64,000 nt of DNA, taken from Cricetomys ansorgei. Lineage: Eukaryota > Chordata > Mammalia > Rodentia > Nesomyidae. Below, piece after piece: positions 1-11,159 of the stretch. Numbering within the stretch: the first letter of the stretch is position 1; each line of letters opens with the position of its first letter. The translations under genes and the position numbers were made by a program. The notes below the pieces were generated by a model, which was not told the origin of the DNA, searched no databases, and saw nothing but the letters and a program-made list of their open reading frames with translations. The stretch is taken from assembly GCA_026225945.1 (NCBI GenBank), contig JAMJFZ010000239.1, positions 25,197,501 through 25,261,500 of the forward strand. Direction: 5' to 3'.

Positions 1-126
1 ATTACAGAATAGATAAAAGAACACCACCCTAAGTCATCTAAAATGAAGCTTAAATTAGCTAATTAATTTTAAAATAGTTAAATAATGTGTTTGTCAGTTT
101 GACCTTTAAGATCACATTGTACATAG

Positions 127-455
127 TGTCTCCTGTAGTTGTTAGCTGCTGGGGTGGCTCAGCAAGAATGTGACACAGGAGGCATATTCATATGTGGAAA
201 CTCTGCCAGGTGGTACCAGAGGGAACCACCATCATTGCCAATGTGTACTCACAGTGGAACCCAAGCATCTGCGCTCAGATGTTTTTATTCATTCAGAAAT
301 CCTCGGGTGCGGATCATAAGCAATCAAGCATCCCCTCAACAGAAATCTAACACTTGCAAACAATACAAAACACAAGACGTAGGCAGACCCTCACCCAACA
401 GTTCATAAAACAATTTCAAACATAACTAAAAATAGACTTCCCCGACAGTCTCCGT
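127..455 (-). mobile_element. LTR-like repeat, left copy of a direct pair
   Basis: This segment is clearly similar to 1540-1892 in the same orientation. Shared blocks include the GGAGGCAT region, the GAGGGAACCACCATC block and a long stretch ending in a run of CATAACTAAAAATA. On the minus strand an AATAAA signal precedes a conserved block, as expected for the R region of a retroviral-type LTR. No gag or pol similarity is seen between the copies. The family is not identified; a rodent ERV LTR is the best guess. Confidence 0.5.
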
Positions 456-1539
456 CAACTGTGAAGTGTCTTTGACAATCTATGTTCATTCTGTCTCTGA
501 GAACTTTCTCACATAGACCCTATGTGAGAAATCATAGGATTTCATAACATCAAATCCTACCTCACCATTGGCATATTTACGTATTGCTGAGAAGCCAGGA
601 GGAATAGATGGCAAATCAGAAGTCAATCGTCCTTCTTAAAAACACAAGCATTTAAGGTTAAATTACATGGCTGTCCCTTAAATTAGCAAGATTTGCTTTC
701 TGTAATCCAGTCTCCTGCCAAATAGCAGGCACAAATACCAGGAAGCCCTCTGCAAGGCTCAACTGTGATTAAAATACCTGTGGAAAATTGTCAGTACTTC
801 CGCTAGACAAATGTTCCTCCATGGTCCTCCTGTGGTCCATGGGTGACAGGCATCAAAATCCACTGAGGTGCCCTTGCTAACAATGGGTTCTTGTGACCTA
901 CCCAGTATCTGCTAATCTGCTAAGTCAGACTCTCCCTGGGTCACCCTGACACAACCTATTGGGTACCTCACTCTATTTTTATCAAGCTGCACTACCGAAT
1001 TGCTACAGGAAGAAAATTAAAACAAATAAATGCAGCATTATGTTTGTTTAAACTGTTATTGGTGAACATTGACCGCTGTGCTACAGAATTGCCTTACCAT
1101 TATATTAAAGAAAGTTTAGCATTCAGGATAAAATGCATTTTTTTCTGCAGAATAATAACTTTTGGCCGTAATTATTATTTTTTCTGAGCAATAGATAGGT
1201 TAGAAACAAATTTTAAATTTAGATCTTAAGATATAGCAGCATATAACGGGGAACTGTTTATCGTTTACATAAATATAATCTTTGGGAGGGTCCCCAAAAC
1301 TAGAGTTCTGCACATTTCTTTTGAGTTTCAGTAGCCTGTGGGGCATCCTCCCTTCCCAAGTTAAGTCTTAAAGAGACTTTCTCTATGTTTTCCCAAAAAT
1401 TATTAGAAATCATTTTGATGTTTGCATTCTTTAGTCCTCACAACTGGTATAACAGTACAAATGAAAAGGGTGGGGTGAGAAGTATAGGAAGGAGCTGAGA
1501 CTGTGCCTTAGATGTAAAATAGTGTCAAGAAAGAGGGTC
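456..1539. other. Unannotated DNA between the two LTR-like copies
   Basis: About 1.1 kb of AT-rich sequence with no open frame of note and no recognised repeat. If the flanking copies are the two LTRs of one minus-strand element, this is its internal region, but no primer-binding site, polypurine tract or retroviral protein is visible. Two independent solo insertions are equally possible. Confidence 0.4.
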
Positions 1540-1730
1540 AATAGTAGTACACCGCTGTGGCGGCTTACCAAGAAGACAAGGAGGCATTCTTAAACATGGA
1601 AACCCTGCCAGAACTCAGCAGAGGGAACCACCATCCTGGCAAGCACTATCCCATACAGTAGAACCCCAAGCATCTGAGCTCAGGTGTTTTATTGATTCAG
1701 AACTCCTCAGGTGCAGATCATGAGCAATCA

Positions 1731-1777
<47 letters not shown>

Positions 1778-1892
1778 ACACAAATCCAACAGCTGCAGAC
1801 AATACAAAATGCCAGGACTTAGGATAGTCCCTCCCCCAACAGTGCATAAAACAATTTCAAACATAACTAAAAATAAACTTCCACAACAAGTG
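1540..1892 (-). mobile_element. LTR-like repeat, right copy of a direct pair
   Basis: Same family and orientation as 127-455, with substantial divergence. It differs mainly by a (CA)n expansion at 1733-1782 that has grown inside the shared sequence. The minus strand carries AATAAA upstream of a conserved block, consistent with an LTR polyadenylation signal. Confidence 0.5.
1733..1782. repeat. (CA)n microsatellite
   Basis: Nearly pure CA dinucleotide array inside the right LTR-like copy. The left copy lacks it, so it expanded after the two copies separated. Confidence 0.95.
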
Positions 1893-2845
1893 TCTAGCGG
1901 GACAACTAGAGGATAGGCATTGATGTTACATCGGTGCTCTACATGGGGTCACTTAATCTGTAATCTACCCAATGTTGCTGGTACCCAGCACACATATTAA
2001 CTCTTCTTCCAAGATAAGCATGTTACAAGAAAGCATATCAAATCTGTAAAATTCCATATGCAATAAAATAGTGTGCTTTCCAAATATTAGTAGATTTTTC
2101 AATCATTTAAAAGGAAATCCACTGTTGCCTCTTGTTAGCTGTTTCTTTTCTGTACCAACCCATGCTGATTCCCAAGGATCACTTGCCTTATTCCTTTGGA
2201 AGTGTTCAAGCCACTACTTCCCAAATGATTTATCATAACTAACTGGCTTTTTCCAATCTATCAAGGATGGATAGAGACTTTCATAGAATATAATAAAAAT
2301 AATTTGAGAGAAACTAAATGAATAGAGAGACAAGACAGAAAATATAGCTGTGTTTTTTATTGATTTTAATTTAAATAAAGACTGAAATTTATCATTAGAT
2401 CCAACAGACAAGAAATTCTTTGTCAAGTATTGAAAGGTTTGTAAATACCTCTTCTGCCCTTACCACATGGAGAAGCAATAAACAGTTACAGATTCCTACA
2501 GACTTCTCATAGCTTTCCATAAACAACCCTTCAGCACATCACTGGTTCAGAGTATGCCAACTTCACTTCCTGTAAACTTCCAGAAATGGATTACACTTGG
2601 CTTCTCAATTTTCTTAACCTCTTCTACTGTGCACAATTACTCAATAATCACTGAAAATGGATTAACAATCCCAGTGGCAAATCCTTTTAGTGCCTGTGTC
2701 GTATAATTAGATCATAGCTAATCAGAATAGCTAAAAGCATTTTCTCTAAAACATGGAAAAGCTTCATTTCCTTCTGACCGTCGCTTTTCCTAATGTTTGA
2801 AATTCAAAGATGATTATCATTGTTGTGGTGCTGTTTTTTAATAAG
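1893..2845. other. Unique AT-rich DNA, no gene seen
   Basis: No repeat family or convincing open frame was recognised. Short frames here have no identifiable domain. Confidence 0.5.
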
Positions 2846-2977
2846 AATGGCACCCACAGACTCATATATTTGAACGCTTAGTCACCAGAGAGCAGAACTC
2901 TTCGAAAAGATTAGAAGGATTGTTGGAAGAAGTGTGTCACTGGGAAGGGTGAGGTTTCAAAAGCCACACCAGGCCCA

Positions 2978-3052
<75 letters not shown>

Positions 3053-3231
3053 TCAACTCAGGATGTAGCTCTCAGCTTCTGCTCCCAGGCCATGACTGTC
3101 TGTTTTCTGCCATGCTGATAATGAACCAAGCTTTTGAAACTGTAAGCAAGCCTCCAATTAAATGCTTTCTTTTATAAGAATTGCCTTGGTCATGGTGTCT
3201 CTTCACAGCAATAGAACAGTGACTAAGACAA
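2846..3231 (+). mobile_element. MT-type MaLR LTR (ERVL-MaLR)
   Basis: The 3' half matches the rodent MT LTR consensus well: a CTCTCAGC block, a CCATGCTGATAATG block, the AATTAAATGCTTTCTTTTATAA polyadenylation region and the terminal GCCTTGGTCATGGTGTCTCTTCACAGCAATAG...ACTAAGACA. The 5' half is weaker. A (TC)n array has expanded in the middle. It is a solo LTR with no internal region. Confidence 0.85.
2979..3054. repeat. (TC)n microsatellite inside MT LTR
   Basis: About 75 bp of nearly pure TC repeat, grown from a CT-rich stretch that is part of the MT LTR consensus. Confidence 0.95.
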
Positions 3232-3603
3232 TTGTTCATCAATATCAGGCCCTGTAGTATGGATGTGACCTCGAATGGTGTGTGGGAAATGGGATCTCCA
3301 GTGTTGGGAATCTGGTATCAGACTCTAGGTGTGAGGTCACAAGGCTTGTGCCCTTGTGAACGGACTAATGTAACTTATGTGAGAATAGGCTTGTTACAAA
3401 AGAAAGTTCAGCCATTCCTGAACTCTCTCGACCTTTTGCCTTCCACCATGGGACAGCACAGCAGGAAAGTCTTCACTAGATGCCAACACACTGACCTTGG
3501 ACTTTCCGGCCCACAGAACTATAAGAAATAAATCCTGTTCTTTACAAATTACCTAGCATTAGCATTCAGTTATAACCACAGAAAGCAGACTGAGATATCA
3601 GGT
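3232..3603 (+). mobile_element. MLT1/MST-type MaLR LTR, ancient
   Basis: Matches the mammal-wide MaLR LTR pattern: GTATGGATGTGACCT near the start, GTGCCCTTGTGAA in the middle, TTCCACCATG, then CCTTGGACTT..CCAGAACTATAAGAAATAAAT near the 3' end. It starts where the MT LTR ends. A 99-codon open frame across it (3232-3531) has no protein signature. Confidence 0.75.
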
Positions 3604-4157
3604 TGACCTTCTTTCTGGGCACATGGAAAGCTGCATTTCTGCATGCCATTTCAATTGAGCAGAGGTATGTGAGCAGTCCTAGGCAAGAGACATCAATAAG
3701 ACCTTGGGCAGTTTTTCAGCAATCTCTCTTCCCTTGAAAAAGTAACCAAAACAGAAAACAACAATAATAACAAAAAGTACCAACCCAAAGGAAGGAACAC
3801 TTGCTCTAGCAAGTATATCTGCAACACGCAGAAGTCTGCCCTAATTTTCTAGTCCTCAATGATTGTGCAACACTAAACACACTCCTGGCCTTCACTAAAA
3901 TCAAAGCATGAGCAAGAAACAAAATTTACTGTTTTATGTACTTGAGATTTCAGACTCGGGCATTGCTAAAGCATAGCCTAACCTAACTAGATTAATAAAA
4001 TCCTTTTTACAAGGATAATGAGGTAGGAACAGTACATAACAAGTAATTATTTAAACATAGATGAACTGTAGTTCACTGAACAATATGAGAAGATAAAGGT
4101 GGAGTTCCTACATATAAGGAGTGTATAACTTAGTGAAATGTTTAGTGGAGGCTTAAG
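3604..4157. other. Unique AT-rich DNA
   Basis: No repeat family or coding signal recognised. Confidence 0.5.
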
Positions 4158-4170
4158 AAAGACCGGAGGA

Positions 4171-4322
4171 GCCGGGTGGTGGTGTCACACGCCTTTAATA
4201 CCAGCACTCGAGGCAGGCAGATTACTGTGAGCTCAAGGCCAGCCTGGTCTACAGAGTGAGGACAGCCAGAGTTAAAACAGAAAAACCCTATCTCGAAAAA
4301 ACAAAACAAAAACAAACAAAAG

Positions 4323-4355
<33 letters not shown>
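4171..4355 (+). mobile_element. B1 SINE
   Basis: A 7SL-derived SINE starting at GCCGGGTGGTGG, with the A-box region, a CCAGCCTGGTCTACAGAGTGAG block and an A-rich tail of AAAAC and AAAAG units. Target-site duplications AAAGACCGGAGGA (4158-4170) and AAAGCCAGAGGA (4353-4364) flank it, differing by one substitution and one indel. Confidence 0.95.
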
Positions 4356-4364
4356 GCCAGAGGA

Positions 4365-5227
4365 TGTGAAACCAGAGTTATGATACCAAATCATTTGGGG
4401 AAATGAAGAAAATATGTGTTTAAGGCAGAAGGGGTTTCTGAAAGAAAGGAAGCTTCAAAGTTTTCAGAAAGAAGCTTCAAAGGGTAGTGACTTAACTGTA
4501 GAATGAAAGGCAGCTTCTAGAAGCTTGATGCAGGCCAATTACAATTCCTGCCTTGACACAACTTTTTTTCCTCTTGATCCTGGGTTGTGCTATAGAATCT
4601 TCTCCACACCGTGGTTCTCTGAAGATAACCCATCAATGCACTGGGCAGCACCAGCTTTGTAGAACTTCCAAATTCACCCACACCTGAAAGGTGTTCATTG
4701 CATACAAACGCCCAGTACAGAATTTACAACTGGCCAAATGAACCAACAATACAGGCAGAGTTCAAGAAAACACATGGTCTGCATAGTTTGTTACCAGACA
4801 AAAGCAAAAGCCAAACCCATCTAAATTTTATGATTTTATAAATTGGATTCATATTGCTTCTCTTCCAAGCATAAAAGGAAACTAAATTGATTCTAATCAA
4901 ATATGGAAAAATCCAACAGGAATTAATGAGAAAAAAAAAACTTAATTTCTGGAGCATAAAAGAAATGCCGTTTCATTACTTACAAATATAATAACAAATT
5001 AACAGAATATCAACAAAGCTGTGGAGAAATTTTTAATATCTCCTTCTTAATGCATCAGTCTTCCAACAAGCATTTATCAGGTACCACCTTCAGAGTCTGA
5101 GCTGCAAACTGTGAGGAACACAGAAGTAAAAGAAACCGCTGCCCTAACATAAATAGTTGAGTAGACAAGAAGTTACTGGAGATTATCAGAGTCGAAGTAT
5201 ACACTAAGTAATGTGAACATATTTGCT
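4365..5227. other. Mostly unique DNA
   Basis: No gene seen. 5050-5190 faintly resembles an old mammal-wide interspersed repeat (a CATTTATCAGGTACC-like block followed by a CCGCTGCCCTAACAT-like block), too weak to name. Confidence 0.4.
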
Positions 5228-5728
5228 GTCTTCACCCATTGCGTAACTATAACAAGATACCATGAGTGAGTGGCTAGTTAACAGAAATTCGGTTCAGTTG
5301 TGGAGGCTGGAAACCAGGACAGGCATTGGCAAGCCCAACACCTGCTGAGGATTGCTTCCTGGTTCACTGGTAGTATCATTTTGCTCTGTCTTCAAATAGT
5401 GTGGGGATAAACGAGCTCTCTCTGGTATTTTTATGTGCTTGTTATGTTAGCTTTTCTTTTTTCTTGGTTGTTTGGTTGGTTGGTTGGTTTCGTTTTCTGA
5501 GTCAGGGTCTAGATAGTCCAAATTCATATCCCCCTTGCCTCTGTCTCCCACATGCTGGGATCAAAGGCAGGCCCCCACAAAGAGCTTTTGAATCTGCTTC
5601 ATGACATCACAACTTCCATTAGTAAAGGCTCTACTCTCATGGCCTAACCATCTCCCAAGGGCCTCACCTCCTCCAGCCTTAGAGCTTCTTATTTCAACAT
5701 GAGACTATCCAGGACATACAACACATAG
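5228..5728 (-). mobile_element. MLT1/MST-type MaLR LTR, split by a B1
   Basis: The plus strand reads as the reverse of a MaLR LTR: ACTATAACAAGATACCAT, CAGAAATTCGGTTCAGTTGTGGAGGCTGG, then CATGGCCTAACCATCTCCCAAGGGCCTCACCTCCTCC and a final TTTCAACATGAGAC. A B1 fragment interrupts it near 5449-5580. Confidence 0.75.
5449..5580 (-). mobile_element. Truncated B1 SINE inside the LTR
   Basis: The reverse-oriented B1 blocks TGAGTCAGGGTCTA and GCCTCTGTCTCCCACATGCTGGGATCAAAGGC are present. The central part is shortened, and a (TTGG)n stretch lies at the tail side. Confidence 0.65.
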
Positions 5729-6967
5729 GTTTTCAGTTTATCTCAATTGCAGTAAAATCTTCATTTAGTTCATTAAAATACACATAAAATTAATTAAAAA
5801 TCCTTTTTTTTTCTGAAAGGCACATGTTTTCTTCCAAAAATTTGTATACTTCAATTCCTATTTCAAGTGTTCTCTTTGCACAACAGTCGGACAATCAGCT
5901 TAACTTAGATCTGAGCATGGCTCCACGGAGAGCAGAAGGAACTTGAAAAATTAGGAAGCAAAAGAAGTAGAATCTTTTTGCTAAAGGTGCTTTAAGGTTC
6001 CGTTCTCACATTGCAGTCACTACGACTCCAGATTCCCTTACAGTCCCTTACAGTCACTGCACTGTAAGGATGACTGGAAGAGCTATGTTCGCCTTACATC
6101 CACGCCTAACTGAAGAGCCCTCTGCAGCTTAAGGCAGATGCAAAATAGAGACCACAGAACAGACTCTAACCGCGTTGCACATGCCATTCAAAACGATGCT
6201 TTTGTTTTCTCTCCTTTTGATTTTGTTTTTGGATGGATACCCAACCATATATTCTGCTTTCAATCTTTGAAAAGTAAATCATTCAATTTTGACATTTACC
6301 CTAGATGTTATTTTCCAATCCCGATTGCTGATAATTAATAAAGTTACCTGCATGATTAGATTGTGCCTTGATTTACTTCATATTTCACCTTAATGAAAAG
6401 CCATCCTTAGTCCATGCCAATTGTTCACAATCAGTAGCAGGTTAATAGTTTATACAATTGCCAATGCCGCTGCAACACCTAATGTACTATAAAAATGTTT
6501 CTGCAATATGGAAATAATTGTAATTACTGTATCTGTTTTTATCAAAAGCCAAATGAATTTACCCTTCTGCTTGACAGTTTCCATGATGCTAAATCATATT
6601 ATGATTAATTATTCTAAACCTGTCTACCTTGCTCTGCATGGCTGGATCTGAGGTGCATAAAGACAAAGATAGATTTATGTATTCTTCAGCATGAAATATG
6701 TGAGGAGTCCATGAAAATACTCTATACAATACCCTTTAAAACCAAGTCACTGCTTGCCAGGATAGACTAGAGAATCAAACATATTGATTATCCTTCTGTC
6801 TTTTGACTCCTCTGTTCCCTCTCCTAACACTAACTACCTACAGAATTGCCTCAGAAAATACAGCTTAAAACCTACCAGAATTTGATTGCTAAAAATCTGC
6901 CATATCGATAGCGGGGCATTTATCTTTTCTAATAATGGGAATTTATAACATGTCTGGATTCAGGGTC
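5729..6967. other. Unique AT-rich block, possible conserved non-coding element
   Basis: No repeat recognised. 6400-6640 is free of simple repeats and rich in homeodomain-type sites (AATAATTGTAATTA, ATTATGATTAATTA), a texture common in developmental enhancers. This is a guess from composition; no alignment was possible. Confidence 0.3.
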
Positions 6968-7204
6968 CAACATTTAAAATCAGCCAGTATAACTGAATTC
7001 TCAAAGCAATGCAATTTATTTATTTTTTTTATAATTCTACTCTTTCTAAAAGAAAAATCCTTAGATGTTAGAAGAGAGAGTTAATGAAAAGATCATAAGA
7101 ACTCGCCATACAAAAGAATGACTTTCACTCTGTCCTCCAGGGCCTTTCTACCTTCCGTATGGATGACAATTTAAGCTGATAAATAGACAGCTTCTGTCCC
7201 AGCT
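6968..7204. repeat. Left arm of a long inverted repeat
   Basis: The reverse complement of this segment matches 8554-8782 at about 94% by eye, with a roughly 8-bp indel near an A-rich stretch and an identical run of about 90 bases. Both arms end sharply. The left arm sits in unique DNA and is the likely source copy. Confidence 0.9.
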
Positions 7205-7389
7205 TGAAAGCCTATAATTTACTTCTGTGTAGAGAAGTTTAAAGGAATTTTTCTTTAACTTAAACAACAACACTTTTCCCCGTTACCTTCTCCTCGCAGT
7301 ATTTACTCATTGATAATGTAAAATGACGGAGGGTGGCAAGGTACCCTCTGCCTTTGACAATGGATTAGATGTATACTAATTAAGAAGGG

Positions 7390-7720
7390 AGTGTGGCCTA
7401 GTGGGTATTGTGCTTGCTGTGCAACTGTGAAGACCTGAGTTTGAATCTCCAAAGCCTATACGCATCCAAGTAAGGTAGCATACATCTGTAATCCCAATGC
7501 TTCTACGGCGAGATGGAAAGTAGAGACAGATTGCCCGGAAGCTCCCAGGTCAAGAAGCCTGGAATTCACCACAGAGAACAATGAAGAGACCCTGTCTCAA
7601 ACAAGGTGAAAAGCAAAGACAAACATGCTATGCTTTCCTTTGACCTCTACACATGCGTCATGGCATACATGCACACACAAGGACATGTACATACGCACAC
7701 ACACACACACACACACAAAG
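7390..7720 (+). mobile_element. B4 SINE with CA-rich 3' end
   Basis: The head resembles an ID/tRNA-derived part (GGCCTAGTGGGTATTGTGCTTGCTGTGCAA) with GACCTGAGTTTGAATC as B box. It is followed by the B4 body (CTGTAATCCCAATGCTTCTACGGCGAGATGG, AGACCCTGTCTCAAACAAGGTG) and a CA-rich tail. Confidence 0.85.
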
Positions 7721-7830
7721 TACAGAAATATCACACACACATGCATCTCTCTCTCTCTCGTTCACTCACTCCTGCTCTCCCTCTCTCCCTCCCTCCCTTT
7801 TATACACACACGTATACAAACATAGTAGGT
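7691..7830. repeat. Composite (CA)n / (CT)n low-complexity tract
   Basis: A CA array at the B4 tail is followed by CT-rich sequence near 7748-7800 and a second short CA stretch. The open frames over it are artefacts of these repeats. Confidence 0.85.
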
Positions 7831-7834
7831 CACC

Positions 7835-8115
7835 AGTGCTGGGGAAGTAGCTTAGTCAGTAAAGATGAGTTGTGTAAGCGGGGACCTGGGTTCAGCACAC
7901 ATGTAAAACTCAAGGAATAGTGGCCTGCACCTTGAATCCTAGTGCTGACCGTGCAAAGACAAGAGGATCACTGGGCCTGGTTGGTCAGTTACCAAATCAA
8001 TTAGCTCCAGATTCAGTGAAAGACCCTGTGTCAAAAAGTAGAGAGCAACTGAAGAAGATACCTAATCTCTACTTTTGGCTTCAATGCTTGTATAAATGCA
8101 CACACACATGTGTAC
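7835..8115 (+). mobile_element. B4 SINE (second copy)
   Basis: GTGCTGGGGAAGTAGCTTAGTCAGTAAAG head, GACCTGGGTTCAGCAC B-box region, GAATCCTAGTGCTGACC, and the GTGAAAGACCCTGTGTCAAAAAG end are all B4 features. A CA/CT tract follows it. Confidence 0.8.
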
Positions 8116-8146
8116 AACCTCTCTCTCTCTCTCTCTCTCTCTCTCC
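8116..8146. repeat. (CT)n microsatellite
   Basis: Short CT array downstream of the second B4. Confidence 0.9.
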
Positions 8147-8149
8147 CTA

Positions 8150-9385
8150 TACAACACACATGTACTCTTTCTCTGCCATGAAAGCTTCCAAAAGGAGTCA
8201 TCCAACAGTTTTACCCAGCTATGATGACTATGAACCACATCGATGACCAGCATAACACAATAACTCTAAGGATGCAGTAGTGGCACACATACCCTGGTGG
8301 TAACCAACAGCTCTCTAATTGGACTTAAGACCCACTCAACCAAAGTGAAATCATGCCTGTTGCTGTAAACTTAGCTAACTACTCAGTGCTAATGGATAGT
8401 GGAGGAGAACCTATAACCAGTACTTTACTAAACCAGCATAATTCCAGACAACAATCTAAACATTGGTACTTATACCCACAGATAAGTATAGTCTTCACCC
8501 CTCATAAAGGAAACTTGTCTTTGCAACAGATAGAGACCATTACAGACCATTACAGCTGGGACAGAAGCTGTCTATTTATCAGCTTAAATTGTCATCCATA
8601 CGGAAAGTAGAAGGCCCTTGAGGACAGAGTGAAAGTCATTCTTTTGTATGGCGAGTTCTTATGATCTTTTCATTAACTCTCTCTTCTAATATCTAAGGAT
8701 TTTCCTTTTAGGAAGAGTAGAATTATAAAAAAAATAAACAATGCTTTGAGAATCCAGTTATATCAGATGATTTTAAATATTGTATAAACAACCAAAATTC
8801 AGAGTTCTAGAGCCCAGTCTCAAAAGATACATCTACAGAACAACTCCCTCACCTAAGGATCAGGGAATATTGTGGAAGGCAGGGTAGAATGATTCTAAGA
8901 GCCTGAGGATCAGGAGTTTGCTGTGTCTCCTAATATATCAGAAGCTACACCTATAAAATTTCACGAACATGACATCCTAAACATGAGTTGGACAAGGGCA
9001 ATAATAATAGATGTGCCAAAGTGGAAGGGGAAAAGCCTATGAGCCCTCAACCCTACTCAAAGAATTAGAGGTAGCTAAGTAATGCTGGGAGTCTTCTCCA
9101 GGGATGAATACACCAAGTGTTACTCAACACCAAATGATGAGATCTGAAAATATGCAAGTAATGTTATACAAACTGAGCAGGTTATATTTATGAATATATT
9201 TATATGTGTATGTACATATACACGCATATGTGTATATAATAAAAGCTAATGATAAAAGAGGTCACAAATTTGAAAGAGATCAAGGAGAGTTATATGGGAG
9301 TGTTTGGAATGAAGAAAGGGAAGGGAGAAAATGTTTAATTTTATTATAATCTCAAAAACTGAAAAAAAGAAATTAAACAGTAAGC
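8150..9385 (+). mobile_element. A-tailed retroposon, L1 3'-end-like, interrupted at 8554
   Basis: I recognise this as an abundant rodent repeat with the blocks TGATGACCAGCATAACACAATAA, ATCATGCCTGTTGCTG, ACCTATAACCAGTACTTTACTAAACCAGC, CACCTAAGGATCAGGGAA, and a 3' end AATTTGAAAGAGATCAAGG...TTATTATAATCTCAAAAACTG followed by A-rich sequence. It is probably the 3' end of an old rodent L1 (Lx-like), but I cannot name the subfamily. Two more copies occur at 31930-32412 (+) and 54488-54775 (-). The 229-bp right arm of the inverted repeat interrupts it. The 85-codon frame at 8353-8610 is a chance frame in the repeat. Confidence 0.65.
8554..8782. repeat. Right arm of the inverted repeat, inserted in a retroposon
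   Basis: Reverse complement of 6968-7204. The retroposon sequence stops at GAGACCATTACA and resumes near 8789 with ACCAAAATTCAGAGTTCTAGAGCCC, so this arm is an insertion and therefore the derived copy. A 10-bp direct duplication GACCATTACA (8535-8544, 8545-8554) marks the left junction. Confidence 0.85.
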
Positions 9386-10565
9386 TATTTGTTATCTTTC
9401 CCAAAAGTATTTAATCTAAAATGTTGACTTTAATGGCTATTTTGGCACACATAAAACAGTTTGGGAATCTTATTTATCCATAATTGCCACTTTAAGACCT
9501 AGAATTCAGGTGCTTTCTGTAGCACAAAGAAGCTCACATTTTGTCTCAAGACATATCCTGGAAGCTTTTACATCAAACTTGAGGCCAGGAAGAATTCTAG
9601 GAATGCTTTGTTATTTTGTACCATTTCTACTGAGCAAAAGATTTCATCACAAGTAAACTGTATCTCTATCCTTTCTAAATCTATAGGTTTTTAAAAAAGA
9701 GAAGAAATTGAATTTTTGAATACTTTATTTTAAATTAGATAAAACGTTAAAAACTACACAGTGACTTTAAAAGTGATTTACTATATATAGTTCACCAAAA
9801 AAAAATGGATTCAAAACATTTATTAACACAGATGCAAAAGTTTCAATGAGCAGTTTGATTTTCCCAGATATTTTGTTGAATCATGAGAAAATGACTAACA
9901 GAAAATCAGTACCAAGAAGTAGGGCCGTGGTTCTGAATACCTGAGTGTGCAGCTGACAAGCCTTTGGAACTGGTTTATAGAAACATGAAAGGAGATAAAG
10001 AAGCCTTCAAATCTAAGCAGAGCTTGATGGGTAGTTTTGGTGGGAATTCACAGCTTATCTGCATTTTTGTATGCCCTGAGACACTGAGTATGGTTGACTT
10101 AAAAAGGGGAAAATTAATCCAGTAGAGGAAAATCTCAAGCAGCATAGTATTCAGTCTGTGGCATGGATACTGCTCTCTATTTTTAACCAGACGAACAGTG
10201 AAAACCTGGGACAAAAAATTGAAAAGCCTTCAGGTGAGCTAAAACCAAAGCACACTTAAACTAGAGGCCAATGATAAATTTGCTAAAAACATTAGCACTG
10301 TTTGAAAGGATCTAGGGACTTGCAATAAAACTATAAGAAATGACTTGTGGAAGTCTCCGGGTTGGCCAGACCTCATGGTGGGATCAACAATGATATAAAA
10401 GTACGAACTCATTTAAAAGGCTTTCCTTTGAGAAGAAAAACTGTAGGTTCCCTGCTCACAGCAAATCATTGTTCTGTAGGGGCCGGAGAATGACCTACAA
10501 TAGCTGTACTTTCCGTTTTGAATGAATGAGTTTATTTACTGTACAGAAGACAAACAAAAGTAAAA

Positions 10566-10596
<31 letters not shown>

Positions 10597-11159
10597 ATAG
10601 CCATTAGCAAATAGACACAACAAATAGATAGTAAAGCATCATTAAATCTACACACACCTACCAGGAGTTAATTGGAAAGCTTCATTGACGCAGTCAGCTG
10701 GAATTCTCAACTGAAAAGGATTCTCAGGTAGAGCAGAAGATGCTTCAGGTGAGACTTCCAAATAAAAGAGCAAATAGCAGATAACATCAACTTGGGCACT
10801 TAGAAAGCAGAAGATGGAGCTAGAGTTCCCAATGAAGGTTGTTTTTTTTTTCTATGAACGAGCTTCCAATAGGTTCTGACTTCCCATTCCTGCAGGAGGC
10901 ACTTTTATGTGATGAGATAAGCAACAGTAACCTCAGTTAGAAATAGTTTGCTGCTAGCTGTTCACAAGAGCATAATACTTTTAAGGCCCTTAGCTGACTA
11001 TTATTCTCCTTTCTGCTTATTATAGAATGAGTGCAGGCTGATCCAAGAATAGGGGTGGGGGACACTTGAAAGAATAAGCTGGAATCAGGCACAGGAGAGC
11101 CTTCCTCACTACCAGAGTCTGCTTTCAACAAGCAGAACTCTATAGGCTATCACTTATAA
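9386..11159. other. Unique AT-rich DNA
   Basis: No gene or named repeat was recognised apart from the AAAT array at 10562-10599. The short open frames at 9975-10214 and 10937-11131 (both minus) show no domain. Confidence 0.5.
10562..10599. repeat. (AAAT)n microsatellite
   Basis: About nine tandem AAAT units. Confidence 0.95.

Noticed and set aside
8353..8610. 85-codon frame spanning the retroposon and inverted arm
   Set aside because: It crosses the insertion junction at 8554 and matches no protein. It is a chance frame in repeat DNA.
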